64,000 bases of DNA from positions 1-64,000 of the forward strand of contig CAWATM010000004.1 in assembly GCA_963784895.1 (NCBI GenBank), written 5' to 3'. The translations under genes and the position numbers were made by a program. The notes below the pieces were generated by a model. The model saw nothing but the letters and a program-made list of their open reading frames with translations. It was not told the origin of the DNA and made no database searches. Numbering within the stretch: the first letter of the stretch is position 1; each line of letters starts with the position of its first letter. Positions 41,548-50,533 of this stretch are shown here, piece by piece. This stretch comes from Gaiellasilicea sp963784895 (lineage in GTDB: Bacteria; Actinomycetota; Thermoleophilia; Gaiellales; Gaiellaceae).

Positions 41548-42318
41548 GTGACGACGCACGAGGAACTGGCGGAGCGAGCGCCTGCGGGCGCCGCTCCCGC
41601 CTTCCGCCGCGTCCTGCTCAAGCTCTCAGGCGAGGCGCTGATGGGCGCCCACGAGTACGGAACCGACCCGAAGACGGTCGAGGCGATCGCCCGCGAGATC
41701 TGCGAAATCCAGACGGAAGGGCTCGAGCTGGCGATCGTCGTCGGCGGCGGCAACATCTATCGCGGCATCTCCGCCGCAGCCGAGGGGATGGACCGTGCGA
41801 CGGCCGACTACGCCGGCATGCTCGCAACTGTCCTCAATGCGCTTGCACTGCAGGACGCGCTCGAGCGGCTCGGCGCCGACACGCGCGTTCTCTCCGCGCT
41901 CGAAGTCTCCGAGGTCGCCGAGCCCTATATCCGCCGACGGGCGATGCGCCACCTCGAGAAGGGGCGGGTCGTCATCTTCGCCGCCGGCACCGGCAACCCG
42001 TTCTTCACCACCGACACGGCCGCGGCGCTGCGCGCGCTCGAGATCGGCGCCGAGGCGATCCTGATGGCGAAGAGCGGCATCCGGGGCGTGTACGACGGCG
42101 ACCCGAAGGAGGATCCGAACGCAACCTTCCTACCGGCGCTGACGCACCTCGAGGCGATCGAGCGCGGCCTGCGGGTGATGGATACAACCGCACTTTCGCT
42201 CTGCATGGAGAACTCGCTGCCGATCCACGTTTTCGAGCTCGCCGACGGCAACATCCTCCGCGTCGCGACCGGCGAGCAGGTAGGAACGATCATCTCGACC
42301 CCCGTAAAGGAGCGCTGA
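41548..42318 (+). CDS. pyrH: UMP kinase
   Basis: This 256-residue protein has the amino-acid-kinase fold: RRVLLKLSGEALMG, IVVGGGNIYRGI, DYAGMLATVLNALALQDAL, FAAGTGNPFFTTDTAAALRA and AKSGIRGVYDGDPKEDP. It phosphorylates UMP to UDP. The GTG at 41548 lies four bases after the tsf stop; the extra N-terminal tail of about 20 residues is common in actinobacteria. Confidence 0.95.
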   Translation: MTTHEELAERAPAGAAPAFRRVLLKLSGEALMGAHEYGTDPKTVEAIAREICEIQTEGLELAIVVGGGNIYRGISAAAEGMDRATADYAGMLATVLNALALQDALERLGADTRVLSALEVSEVAEPYIRRRAMRHLEKGRVVIFAAGTGNPFFTTDTAAALRALEIGAEAILMAKSGIRGVYDGDPKEDPNATFLPALTHLEAIERGLRVMDTTALSLCMENSLPIHVFELADGNILRVATGEQVGTIISTPVKER

Positions 42319-42882
42319 ATGCCGACCATCGAGGAGTTCCTGGACGACGCCAAGCGCCGCATGGACCGGTCGATCGAGACCACGCGGACGGAGTTCAACA
42401 GCGTCCGCACCGGCCGCGCTTCGGCGGCGCTCCTCGACCGGATCACGATCGACTACTACGGCACCGCGACGCCGCTGAAGAACATGGCGACGATCGGCGT
42501 CCCGGAGCCGCGGCTGATCACCGTGCAGCCCTTCGACCCGACCCAGATCAAGGCGATCGAGAAGGCGGTGCAGGAGTCCGACCTCGGCCTGACGCCGTCG
42601 AACGACGGCAAGCTGATCCGGCTGCCGATCCCGCAGTTGACCGAGGAGCGGCGCAAGGAGCTCGTCAAGCTCGTGCGCAAGTACGGCGAGGAGGGCAAGG
42701 TCGCGATCCGGAACGTCCGCCGCGACGTGATGAAGCACCTCGAGGAGCTCGTGCGCAACGGTGAAGTCGGCGACGACGAGGAGCTGCGCGGGGAGAAGCA
42801 GGTGCAGAAGCTCACCGACGAGCACACGACGGCGATCGACGAGCTGATCAGACATAAGGAAACAGAGATCATGGAGGTCTGA
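42319..42882 (+). CDS. frr: Ribosome recycling factor
   Basis: This 187-residue protein is a standard RRF: MDRSIETTRTEFNSVRTGRA, LIRLPIPQLTEERRKELVK and VRKYGEEGKVAIRNVRRDV. It splits post-termination ribosomes with EF-G. It starts directly at the base after the pyrH stop, so the two are coupled. Confidence 0.96.
   Translation: MPTIEEFLDDAKRRMDRSIETTRTEFNSVRTGRASAALLDRITIDYYGTATPLKNMATIGVPEPRLITVQPFDPTQIKAIEKAVQESDLGLTPSNDGKLIRLPIPQLTEERRKELVKLVRKYGEEGKVAIRNVRRDVMKHLEELVRNGEVGDDEELRGEKQVQKLTDEHTTAIDELIRHKETEIMEV
42873..42877 (+). promoter_or_regulatory. Shine-Dalgarno pointing to a non-canonical uppS start
   Basis: GGAGG at the end of frr lies six bases before a GTC codon at 42884, in frame with uppS. 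No ATG, GTG or TTG is in frame between here and 42935, so this site suggests initiation at 42884 or a miscalled base. Confidence 0.5.
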
Positions 42883-42934
42883 GGTCGCCACCGACCTCAA
42901 AGCGACCGACCTCGCCCGCAGCGTCGCGATCATC

Positions 42935-43591
42935 ATGGACGGCAACGGCCGCTGGGCGGAGCGGCGCGGACTGCCGGTAGCCGACGGCCATCGCGAGGGG
43001 ACGCGCGCGCTGCGGCGGACCGTCGAGGCGGCGATCGACCTCGGCGTGCAGTCGCTCGCGGTCTACGCCTTCTCGACCGAGAACTGGACGCGGCCCGCCG
43101 ACGAGGTCGAGTCGCTGCTGGAGATCTTCGGCGAGACGATCGAGCGCGAGCTCCCGGATCTCGCCAAGCAGGGCGTCCGGACACGATTCATCGGCCGCCG
43201 CGATCGCGTGCCGGGCTGGCTGCTGGAGCAGATGGCGACACTGGAGGCGGAGACCGCCTCGAACGACCGGCTCTCGCTCTGGATCGCCTTCGACTACGGC
43301 GGCCGCGCCGAGCTCGCCGCCGCCGCCCGGCGCCTCGTGGAGGCGGGCGTGCGCGCCGAGGACATCGACGAGGACGCGCTGGGAGCGCAGCTCTACGCGC
43401 CGGAGCTCCCCGATCCGGATCTCCTGATCAGAACGTCCGGGGAGCTCCGGCTGTCGAATTTCCTGCTCTGGCAGCTCGCCTACGCCGAGCTGGTCTTCGT
43501 CGAGACGCTCTGGCCGGACTTCGGCGAGGACGACCTGCGCGGCGCGCTCGCCGACTACGCGACCCGGCGACGGCGCTTCGGCGGTCGCTGA
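42935..43591 (+). CDS. uppS: Undecaprenyl diphosphate synthase
   Basis: The product carries the cis-prenyltransferase motifs MDGNGRWAERRGLP (catalytic Asp), VYAFSTENWTRP, FIGRRDRVP, DYGGRAELAAAARRL and LIRTSGELRLSNFLLWQLAYAE. It makes the C55 lipid carrier for peptidoglycan. The first ATG (42935) lies at the catalytic loop; the preceding in-frame codons encode TDLKATDLARSVAII, which is the normal family N-terminus, so the true start is probably at 42884, a GTC codon six bases after GGAGG. With that start the length is 235 residues, normal for the family. Confidence 0.92.
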   Translation: MDGNGRWAERRGLPVADGHREGTRALRRTVEAAIDLGVQSLAVYAFSTENWTRPADEVESLLEIFGETIERELPDLAKQGVRTRFIGRRDRVPGWLLEQMATLEAETASNDRLSLWIAFDYGGRAELAAAARRLVEAGVRAEDIDEDALGAQLYAPELPDPDLLIRTSGELRLSNFLLWQLAYAELVFVETLWPDFGEDDLRGALADYATRRRRFGGR

Positions 43592-43595
43592 GCCG

Positions 43596-44387
43596 ATGAG
43601 CAACTTCGTCTCGCGCGTCCTCGTCACGGTCGTGGGCGTTCCCGTCGTCCTCTACCTCGTCTACCTCGGCGACTGGTGGCTTTTCGGCCTGGCCGCGTTC
43701 GCCGCGCTCGTCGCCCTGCACGAGCTCTACGTGATGGCCCGCTCGCTACGGCCGCTCGTGCTCGCCGGGTACGCCGGTGCCTTCGCGACTCTTCTGGGCG
43801 CGCACCTCGGCGGCCCGGAATGGATGGTCGGCGGCTTCATGCTCACGCTCGTGCTCGCGTTCCTGCTCTACGGGATCGCCGAGACGCGGCAGCCCGCGAC
43901 GGTGACGATGAGCACGACCGTCATGGGCGTCGCGTGGATCGCGCTCGGGCTCGGGCACCTGATCCTGCTCCGCGACGTCCCCGAGCACGGCCGCCTGGCC
44001 GTCTTCACCGTCCTCCTTGCGGTCTTCGCCGACGACACCGCCGCGTATCTCGTCGGCCGCGTGCTCGGCCGGCACAAGCTCGCGCCGTCACTCTCGCCGG
44101 GCAAGACCTGGGAGGGCTTCGTCGCCGGCACCGTCGCGGCGATCGCCGTCGCCTTCTTCGCGCTCTACGAACAGGATTTCCTCACGATCCCCGAGTCGAT
44201 CGTCCTCGGTGCCGCAATCGCGCTCGCCGGAGCGGCAGGCGACCTCTTCGAGTCGGCGCTCAAGCGCGACCTGCAGGTGAAGGACTCCGGCCAGCTGCTC
44301 GGCGGCCACGGCGGCATGCTCGACCGGATCGACTCGCTCCTCTTCGCGTCCGTGGCAGCCCTGTACGTGGTGCTCGCACTCGGGTAG
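43596..44387 (+). CDS. cdsA: Phosphatidate cytidylyltransferase
   Basis: This 263-residue protein has about eight membrane segments and the CDP-diglyceride synthase signature SALKRDLQVKDSGQLLGGHG followed by GMLDRIDSLLFA. It makes CDP-diacylglycerol, the precursor of membrane phospholipids. The ATG follows four bases after uppS. Confidence 0.94.
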   Translation: MSNFVSRVLVTVVGVPVVLYLVYLGDWWLFGLAAFAALVALHELYVMARSLRPLVLAGYAGAFATLLGAHLGGPEWMVGGFMLTLVLAFLLYGIAETRQPATVTMSTTVMGVAWIALGLGHLILLRDVPEHGRLAVFTVLLAVFADDTAAYLVGRVLGRHKLAPSLSPGKTWEGFVAGTVAAIAVAFFALYEQDFLTIPESIVLGAAIALAGAAGDLFESALKRDLQVKDSGQLLGGHGGMLDRIDSLLFASVAALYVVLALG

Positions 44388-44394
44388 GCACACT

Positions 44395-45477
44395 GTGGCC
44401 GTGAAGCGGATAGCGCTGCTCGGCGCCACCGGCTCGATCGGCCGGCAGGCGATCGAGGTCGTGGAGCGGAACCCTGAGCTCGAGCTCTGCGCCCTCGCCT
44501 CCGGCTCGTCTGACCTGACGGAGCTGGCGCGCGAGCACGGCGTCGTGCACACACAGGTGGGCGGCGACGTCACCGGGCTGCTCGAGACCACGGAGCCCGA
44601 TGTTGTCCTGAACGCGATCGTCGGGTTCGCCGGCGTCGGTGCCACGCTCTGGGCGCTCGAGCGCGGCGTCACGCTGGCGCTCGCGAACAAGGAGAGCCTC
44701 GTCGCCGCCGGCGACCTCGCGCTCGCGGCGAAGGAGCGGGGTGGAGGCCTGCTGCTCCCCGTCGACTCCGAGCACTCGGCGCTCTTCCAGTGCCTCGAGG
44801 GACGCGGGGCGGAGTCGGTCGACTCGCTCGTTCTGACCGCATCCGGCGGGCCGTTCCGCGGCCGCAGCCGCGACGAGCTCGAGGGCGTGACGGTCGAGCA
44901 CGCACTCGCCCACCCGACCTGGGACATGGGCCCGAAGATCACCGTCGACTCGGCCACGCTCGCCAACAAGGGGCTCGAGCTGATCGAGGCGCACTTCCTC
45001 TTCGAGCTCCCGTACGACCGGATCGAGATCGTGATCCACCCGACCTCGACCGTCCACTCGCTCGTCCGCTTCCGCGACGGCGCCGCGCTCGCGCACCTGG
45101 GCTATCCGGAGATGACGGTTCCGATCTCGTACGCGCTCACCTATCCCGAGCGCGCCGCCACGGACGTGCCCCAGCTCGACCTGGCCGGGGGACTGACCTT
45201 GGAGTTCGCGGCTCCGGATCTCGAGACGTTTCCGCTGCTCACCCTCGCCCGGCGCGCGGGGGAGGCCGGCGGCACCTACCCGGCAGTGTTGAACGCGGCC
45301 AACGAGATCGCCGTTGCCGCCTTCCTCGACCGCCGGCTCCCGTTCCTCGGGATCGCGGAGGTCGTCGAGAGCGCGCTCGAGGGCGCGGACGGAGCGCCCG
45401 CACGCGACCTCGCCGAGCTGGTCGAGGCCGACGCTGAGGCGCGACGGCTCGCCGGGCGGGGAGTTCCCGTCGCATGA
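44395..45477 (+). CDS. dxr: 1-deoxy-D-xylulose 5-phosphate reductoisomerase
   Basis: This 360-residue protein has the NADPH-binding loop ALLGATGSIGRQAIEVVE, ALANKESLVAAG, PVDSEHSALFQCL, the flexible loop around TASGGPFRG, HPTWDMGPKITVDSATLANK and GLELIEAHFLF. It makes MEP, the committed step of isoprenoid synthesis. The GTG at 44395 follows cdsA by seven bases, and its stop overlaps the next ATG. Confidence 0.95.
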   Translation: MAVKRIALLGATGSIGRQAIEVVERNPELELCALASGSSDLTELAREHGVVHTQVGGDVTGLLETTEPDVVLNAIVGFAGVGATLWALERGVTLALANKESLVAAGDLALAAKERGGGLLLPVDSEHSALFQCLEGRGAESVDSLVLTASGGPFRGRSRDELEGVTVEHALAHPTWDMGPKITVDSATLANKGLELIEAHFLFELPYDRIEIVIHPTSTVHSLVRFRDGAALAHLGYPEMTVPISYALTYPERAATDVPQLDLAGGLTLEFAAPDLETFPLLTLARRAGEAGGTYPAVLNAANEIAVAAFLDRRLPFLGIAEVVESALEGADGAPARDLAELVEADAEARRLAGRGVPVA

Positions 45478-46685
45478 GCATTCTCGTCTCCATCCTCGGG
45501 CTCGCGTTCCTCATCCTCGTCCACGAGGCGGGTCACTTCTTCGTCGCCCGCGCGGTCGGGATGAATCCGCGCAAGTTCTACCTCGGCTTCCCGCCGGCGG
45601 TGGCGAAGACGACCCGGAACGGGATCGAGTACGGCGTCGGCGCGATCCCGCTCGGGGGCTACGTGAAGATTCCCGGCATGCATAGGCCCGCCGGCGGCGA
45701 CCTCGACGTCCATTTCGGCCGCGCGATCGAGGAGGCGCCACCGCTCGGCCGGCCGGTGGGCGACCTGCGCGGCTACCTCGACGCAAACGACTACCAGGGC
45801 GCCACGGGAGCACTGGAACGGGTGCGCGCCGCCCTGCCCGAAGCATCGGTGTCGCAGCTCGCTCAGCGGTCCGCCGAACGGGGTTTGACCGAGATCGGAG
45901 ACGCACTCGCACCGGACGCGTACTGGCGCGCGACGACCTGGAAACGGGTCGCCGTCATCTTCGCCGGCCCGGCCGCGAACCTCCTGCTCGCCGTCGCGAT
46001 CTTCGCCGCGCTGTTCATGGCGCTCAGCGGCAGCTACCGGCTCGGCTTCGAGCTCCGCGGCACGAACGACAGCGTCAGCGCCACGGTCAACCGCGTCCTC
46101 GCCGACTCGCCGGCCGAAGCCGCCGGGGTGCAGGCAGGCGACACGATTCTCGAGATCAACGGTGTGCCGGTCGACGGCGACTCGATCCGGCCGACGATCC
46201 AGAGCTCGGAGGGGGAGCCGATCCAGCTGACCGTCGAACGCGACGGCGAGACGATTCAGCTCCAGCCCGTGCGGCCGGAGCAGTCGGAGGAGTTCGGCTT
46301 GTTCGGAGCGATCGGCGAGTCGTTCCGGGTCACCTGGGAGGTGACGAAGGAGATCGGCAGGTCGGTCGGCCGGCTCGTCACCGGCGACGGAGGCGACGTC
46401 TCCAGCCCAGTCGGCATCGTCCAGGGCTCGTCCGAGGCGGTCGAGCAGGGCACGCAGAACTACCTCTGGGTGCTCGGCCTGATCAGCCTTTCGCTCGCCC
46501 TCCTGAACCTGCTGCCGCTGCTGCCGCTCGACGGCGGCCACATCGCTTTCTCGATCGTGGAGGGGATCCGCGGCCGCGCGGTCGCCCGGGAGGTGTACGA
46601 ACGGGTCTCGGTGGTCGGGATCGCCGTCGTGCTGTTGCTCTTCTTCATCGGCCTCTCGAACGACATCGGCCGGCTGGGGGACTGA
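45474..46685 (+). CDS. rseP: Site-2 protease family zinc metalloprotease (RseP/RasP-like)
   Basis: This 403-residue membrane protease has the active-site HEAGH at residues 17-21, an insertion of about 80 residues with unknown role, FAGPAANLLLAVAIF, a PDZ domain (about 190-270: PAEAAGVQAGDTILEINGVP) and the C-terminal LNLLPLLPLDGGHIAF motif with the third zinc ligand. It cuts membrane-bound anti-sigma factors or signal peptide remnants. The ATG overlaps the dxr stop; ispG starts at its stop (TGATG). Confidence 0.93.
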   Translation: MSILVSILGLAFLILVHEAGHFFVARAVGMNPRKFYLGFPPAVAKTTRNGIEYGVGAIPLGGYVKIPGMHRPAGGDLDVHFGRAIEEAPPLGRPVGDLRGYLDANDYQGATGALERVRAALPEASVSQLAQRSAERGLTEIGDALAPDAYWRATTWKRVAVIFAGPAANLLLAVAIFAALFMALSGSYRLGFELRGTNDSVSATVNRVLADSPAEAAGVQAGDTILEINGVPVDGDSIRPTIQSSEGEPIQLTVERDGETIQLQPVRPEQSEEFGLFGAIGESFRVTWEVTKEIGRSVGRLVTGDGGDVSSPVGIVQGSSEAVEQGTQNYLWVLGLISLSLALLNLLPLLPLDGGHIAFSIVEGIRGRAVAREVYERVSVVGIAVVLLLFFIGLSNDIGRLGD

Positions 46686-47818
46686 TGGCCTCGGCCGTTC
46701 AGATCAAGGTCGGCAGCGTCGCGATCGGCGGCGGCGCACCGGTCGTCGTCCAGTCGATGACGCTGACCCCGACACGCGACGTCGAGGCGACGACCGCACA
46801 GATTGCCGCGCTCGCCTCGGCCGGGTGCGAGGTCGTCCGCTGTGCGGTTCCGAAGACCGAGGACGCCGACGCGCTCGCCCGCATCGTCCGGCTCAGTCCG
46901 ATCCCGGTGATCGCGGACATCCATTTCAACGCGAGCCTGGCGCTGAAGGCGATCGAGGCCGGCGTCGCCGCCGTCCGGATCAACCCCGGCAACATCGGCG
47001 GCCCCGACAAGGTCGAGCTGGTCGTCGGCGCGGCGAAGAGGGCCGGGATCCCGATGCGGATCGGCGCCAACTCCGGTTCGCTGCCGAAGCACCTGCACGA
47101 CGTCGCGCAGGCCGACCAGGCCGAGGCGCTCGTCGCCGCCGCGATCGAGGAGGTCGAGCTGCTGGAGAAGCTCGACTACCGCGACTTCAAGATCTCGGTC
47201 AAGTCGACGCACGTCCCGACGATGATCCGCGCCTATCGGATGCTGGCGGCAAAGGTGCCGTACCCGCTCCACCTCGGGGTCACGGAGGCCGGGACGCCGT
47301 TCTCCGGCTCGATCAAGAGCGCGGTCGGAATGGGCGCACTGCTCTCGGACGGGATCGGCGACACGATCCGCGTCTCGCTCACGGCCGATCCGGTCAAGGA
47401 GGTCGAGACCGCGTTCGAGATCCTGAAGGCGCTCGGCCTGCGGGAGCGCGGCCCGGTGATGATCTCGTGCCCGAGCTGTGGCCGAGACAACGTCGGCGTC
47501 GAAAAGCTCGCCGTCGTCGTCGAGGAGCGCCTGCGCGACTACCCGCAGGCCTTCGAGGTCGCGGTGATGGGCTGCGCCGTCAACGGGCCGGGGGAGGCGG
47601 GCGACGCCGACTTCGGGATCGCCGGCGGCCGCGACGTCGGCTTCATCTATGCGCACGGCCGCGTGCTGAAGAAGGTCAGCTCCGACATCCTGATCGACGA
47701 GCTCTTCTTCGAGATCGATCGCTGGATCGAGGCCGGGATGCAGCGGCCGAAGCGGCTGAAGATGGCGAAGCCGGCGGCGCTGGCGATGGCCGAAGCCTCG
47801 CTCATTCCTCTCGACTAG
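46685..47818 (+). CDS. ispG: (E)-4-hydroxy-3-methylbut-2-enyl-diphosphate synthase
   Basis: This 377-residue protein is the bacterial IspG: VQSMTLTPTRDVEATTAQIA, VIADIHFNASLALKA, IRINPGNIGGP and the [4Fe-4S] cysteines in ISCPSCGRDNVGVE (about 261-264) and VMGCAVNGPGEAGDAD (about 297). It reduces MEcPP to HMBPP in the MEP pathway, together with dxr two genes upstream. The ATG overlaps the rseP stop by one base. Confidence 0.96.
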   Translation: MASAVQIKVGSVAIGGGAPVVVQSMTLTPTRDVEATTAQIAALASAGCEVVRCAVPKTEDADALARIVRLSPIPVIADIHFNASLALKAIEAGVAAVRINPGNIGGPDKVELVVGAAKRAGIPMRIGANSGSLPKHLHDVAQADQAEALVAAAIEEVELLEKLDYRDFKISVKSTHVPTMIRAYRMLAAKVPYPLHLGVTEAGTPFSGSIKSAVGMGALLSDGIGDTIRVSLTADPVKEVETAFEILKALGLRERGPVMISCPSCGRDNVGVEKLAVVVEERLRDYPQAFEVAVMGCAVNGPGEAGDADFGIAGGRDVGFIYAHGRVLKKVSSDILIDELFFEIDRWIEAGMQRPKRLKMAKPAALAMAEASLIPLD

Positions 47819-47821
47819 ATT
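47816..47821 (+). promoter_or_regulatory. Leaderless -10 box of proS
   Basis: TAGATT, overlapping the ispG stop, is followed by six bases and the proS ATG at 47828. proS may thus be transcribed independently of the upstream operon. Confidence 0.55.
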
Positions 47822-47827
47822 CTCGCG

Positions 47828-49510
47828 ATGATCGCGCGCGCCTCACAGCTCTTCCTGCCGACCCTGCGCGACGCACCGGCGGACGCAGAGGCGCTGTCGC
47901 ACAAGCTGCTCGTCCGAGGCGGCTTCATCCGCCAGCTCAGCGCCGGCCTCTGGACGTTCCTGCCGCTGGGGTGGCGCGTGCACAGGAAGGTGGAGCAGAT
48001 CGTCCGCGAGGAGATGGACGCGATCGGGGCGCAGGAGATGTTCGCGCCGGTGCTGACGCCCGCCGAGCTGTGGATCGCATCGGGCCGCTACGGCATCCCC
48101 GAGCTGTTCAAGCTCGAGGACCGGAACGGCCGCGACTACATCCTCCCACTGACGCACGAGGAGACGTTCACGTTCCACGCAGTCGAGCTCCAGAGCTACC
48201 GGCAGCTGCCGCAGTCCTGGTACCACTTCCAGACGAAGGGTCGAGACGAGCCGCGGCCCCGCGGCGGCCTCCTGCGCGTCCGTGAGTTCATCATGAAGGA
48301 CTCGTACTCGTTCGACCGCGACGAGGCCGGCCTCGACGTCAGCTTCGAGGCGCACCGGGGCGCCTACGAGCGCATCTGGGAGCGCTGCGGCCTCGAGGCG
48401 TACGGCGTCCAGGCGGAGAGCGGGATGATGGGCGGCAGCGAGTCGCTCGACTACCTGGCGCCGTCGGGCTCGGGTGAGAACACGCTCGTCACCTGCGAGA
48501 ACGGCGACTACGCGGCCGACCTCGAGATCGCGCGCGGCGTCCCGCGGGCGCCCGAGTACCCCGACCCGCTCGATGCGCCCGCCGAGATCGAGACGCCGGA
48601 CACGCGCACCTGCGAGGCGCTCGCGGAGCTGCTCTCGATCGACCTCGCCGCGACCTCGAAGGCGATGCCCGTGATGCGGGAGGACGGCACTCTCGTGCTC
48701 GCGCTGCTCCGCGGCGACGACCGGCTCGAGGAGGCGAAGCTGCTGAGCGCGCTCGGAGCCGACTTCCGTCCCGCGACCGACGAGGAGATCGTCGCCGGCT
48801 TCGGGGCCGAGGGCGGCTCGCTGGGGCCGGTCGGCTTCTCCGGGCCGGTGATCGCGGACGAGGCGCTCCGGGAGGGCCAGTTCGTCGCCGGCGCGAACCG
48901 CACGGGCTGGCATCTGCGCGGTGTGGCGGCGGGCCGCGACTACGAGCCCGAGTTTGCGGACCTTCGCCAGCCGAAGGAGGGCGACGCCTGCCCCGTGTGC
49001 GGGGGCAAGTTGGGCTTCCAGACGGCGATCGAGGTCGGCCACATCTTCAAGCTCGGCACCGATTTCTCGGAGCCGTTGGGCGCCAAGTACCTGGACGAGG
49101 ACGGGATCGAGAAGCTGATCGTGATGGGCTCCTACGGGATCGGGCCCGGGCGGGTCCTCGCCGCCGCCGTCGAGCAGCACGGCGGCGAGGACGGGATGGT
49201 CTGGCCGCGCGAGATCGCGCCGTACGACGTCCATGTGGTCGTACTGGGCTGGGACAACCCCGAGCTCGTCGCGATCGGCGAGCAGGTGGCCGAATCGCTC
49301 TCGGCCGAGGGGCTCGACGTCCTCCTCGACGACCGCGAGCTACGGCCGGGGGAGAAGTTCGCCGACGCCGACCTGATCGGGTGCCCGCTCCGCGTCACCG
49401 TCGGCAAGAAGACGCTCGAGGACGGCGCAGTCGACCTCAGGGACCGCACCACCGGCGACGACTCCCGGATTGCGAGTTTAGAGCTCGCAAAACGGGTAGT
49501 CGCTGGTTGA
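47828..49510 (+). CDS. proS: Proline-tRNA ligase (bacterial type)
   Basis: This 560-residue class II synthetase has motif 1 (FIRQLSAGLWTFLPLGWRVH), motif 2 (ETFTFHAVELQSYRQLPQSW...FQTKGRDEPRPRGGLLR), an inserted editing domain (about 220-385), and motif 3 (IVMGSYGIGPGRVLAAAVEQ), followed by the anticodon-binding domain. It charges tRNA-Pro. The stop shares a base with the next ATG (TGATG). Confidence 0.96.
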   Translation: MIARASQLFLPTLRDAPADAEALSHKLLVRGGFIRQLSAGLWTFLPLGWRVHRKVEQIVREEMDAIGAQEMFAPVLTPAELWIASGRYGIPELFKLEDRNGRDYILPLTHEETFTFHAVELQSYRQLPQSWYHFQTKGRDEPRPRGGLLRVREFIMKDSYSFDRDEAGLDVSFEAHRGAYERIWERCGLEAYGVQAESGMMGGSESLDYLAPSGSGENTLVTCENGDYAADLEIARGVPRAPEYPDPLDAPAEIETPDTRTCEALAELLSIDLAATSKAMPVMREDGTLVLALLRGDDRLEEAKLLSALGADFRPATDEEIVAGFGAEGGSLGPVGFSGPVIADEALREGQFVAGANRTGWHLRGVAAGRDYEPEFADLRQPKEGDACPVCGGKLGFQTAIEVGHIFKLGTDFSEPLGAKYLDEDGIEKLIVMGSYGIGPGRVLAAAVEQHGGEDGMVWPREIAPYDVHVVVLGWDNPELVAIGEQVAESLSAEGLDVLLDDRELRPGEKFADADLIGCPLRVTVGKKTLEDGAVDLRDRTTGDDSRIASLELAKRVVAG

Positions 49511-49809
49511 TGGCTCGCAAGCGGAAGTACAGCGAGGAGGACTTCGGGCGCACGATCGAGCGCCTGATGGCCGAGACGGGGCTCACGTACCGGGGTCTCG
49601 CCGCGAAGACGGGCCTCTCGGCCGGCTACCTCAACCACCTCGTGCACGGCAACCGGCCCGTGCCGTCGAAGGACGTCGTCGCACGCCTGGCCGCGGCACT
49701 CGGTGTCGAGCCCGAGTACTTCCGCGAGTTCCGACTCCGTGTGATCGCCGACCGGCTCGAGGAGATGCCCGACCTGGTCGACCGGCTCTACAAGCGTCTG
49801 GCCGTCTAG
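49510..49809 (+). CDS. XRE-type helix-turn-helix protein
   Basis: This 99-residue protein has one HTH_3/XRE domain, TYRGLAAKTGLSAGYLNHLV then HGNRPVPSKDVVARLAAALG (about 25-65), and a C-terminal helix. It is probably a DNA-binding regulator. It is coupled to proS by a one-base overlap, and the target is unknown. It converges with the secreted protein gene; the ends overlap by four bases. Confidence 0.88.
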   Translation: MARKRKYSEEDFGRTIERLMAETGLTYRGLAAKTGLSAGYLNHLVHGNRPVPSKDVVARLAAALGVEPEYFREFRLRVIADRLEEMPDLVDRLYKRLAV

Positions 49810-50333
49810 CCAGCGGCGCCGCAGGCGCGGCCGATCCCGATTCGCACCGTCGTGCTCATCCCGCCGACCGTGACGACGAGCGGCACGCAGTCGGCCCGCG
49901 CGTGCAGATGGAAGCCGCCGGAGTAGGAGTTCCAGGCGCCGGCCGCGGAGCGGTCGCACGGCGCAAAGCGGATCGAGCTCGCCGGTGGGCTCTTTCCCCA
50001 GGAGACGGCGACGCGATGCCGCCAGCCCTCCGGAACGGAGACGCTGACCGAGGACGTGCCCGCACGGATCGCGATCCCCGCGTTGCGGTAGTAGCGCCAG
50101 CGGCGATCGGCCGTCGCCGCCGAGCCGTCGGCAAGATGCCGCGATCCCGGGACTGAGACGGCGCCGAGCAGGATGCGGAAACCGTCTGCGGCCCCGGACC
50201 GGCTCTGCAGGACGACCCGGTCGCAGGTAATCGTCCGCTCGCCGGGGTGTGCCGGTCGCGCCTCGGCGCGGGCGACGACTGCTCCCAACAGGGCGAGAGA
50301 GATCGCGAGCGAGACGGGACGAAGGTGCCGCAT
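49806..50333 (-). CDS. Secreted protein of unknown function
   Basis: This 175-residue protein has a signal peptide (LRPVSLAISLALLGAVVARAEA) and a beta-rich mature part with Cys pairs (ITCDRVVLQ, FAPCDRSAAG, ADCVPLVVTV, GRACGAAG). I do not recognise a family. The ATG at 50333 is chosen because the signal peptide starts there. The 200 bp upstream to the universal stress gene hold no element I can name. Confidence 0.65.
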   Translation of the reverse strand: MRHLRPVSLAISLALLGAVVARAEARPAHPGERTITCDRVVLQSRSGAADGFRILLGAVSVPGSRHLADGSAATADRRWRYYRNAGIAIRAGTSSVSVSVPEGWRHRVAVSWGKSPPASSIRFAPCDRSAAGAWNSYSGGFHLHARADCVPLVVTVGGMSTTVRIGIGRACGAAG

Positions 50334-50533
50334 CAGGCCCCCATCGTGAACCGCGCCCGGACGTCCCACAACTGGCCGTCGGTTCGGGCTTGCGCGGTGC
50401 AGCGCAGCGGGCGCACGCCGTACTTTCCCGCGCCCGGATCGGGGCGCGACCGGATGTGGTCGCTGCGGCGACAGAGTGACGCTTGGGCTGCAAACGACCG
50501 TGCCTGCGGGAGCGCACGACGAGAGGAGCAGCC

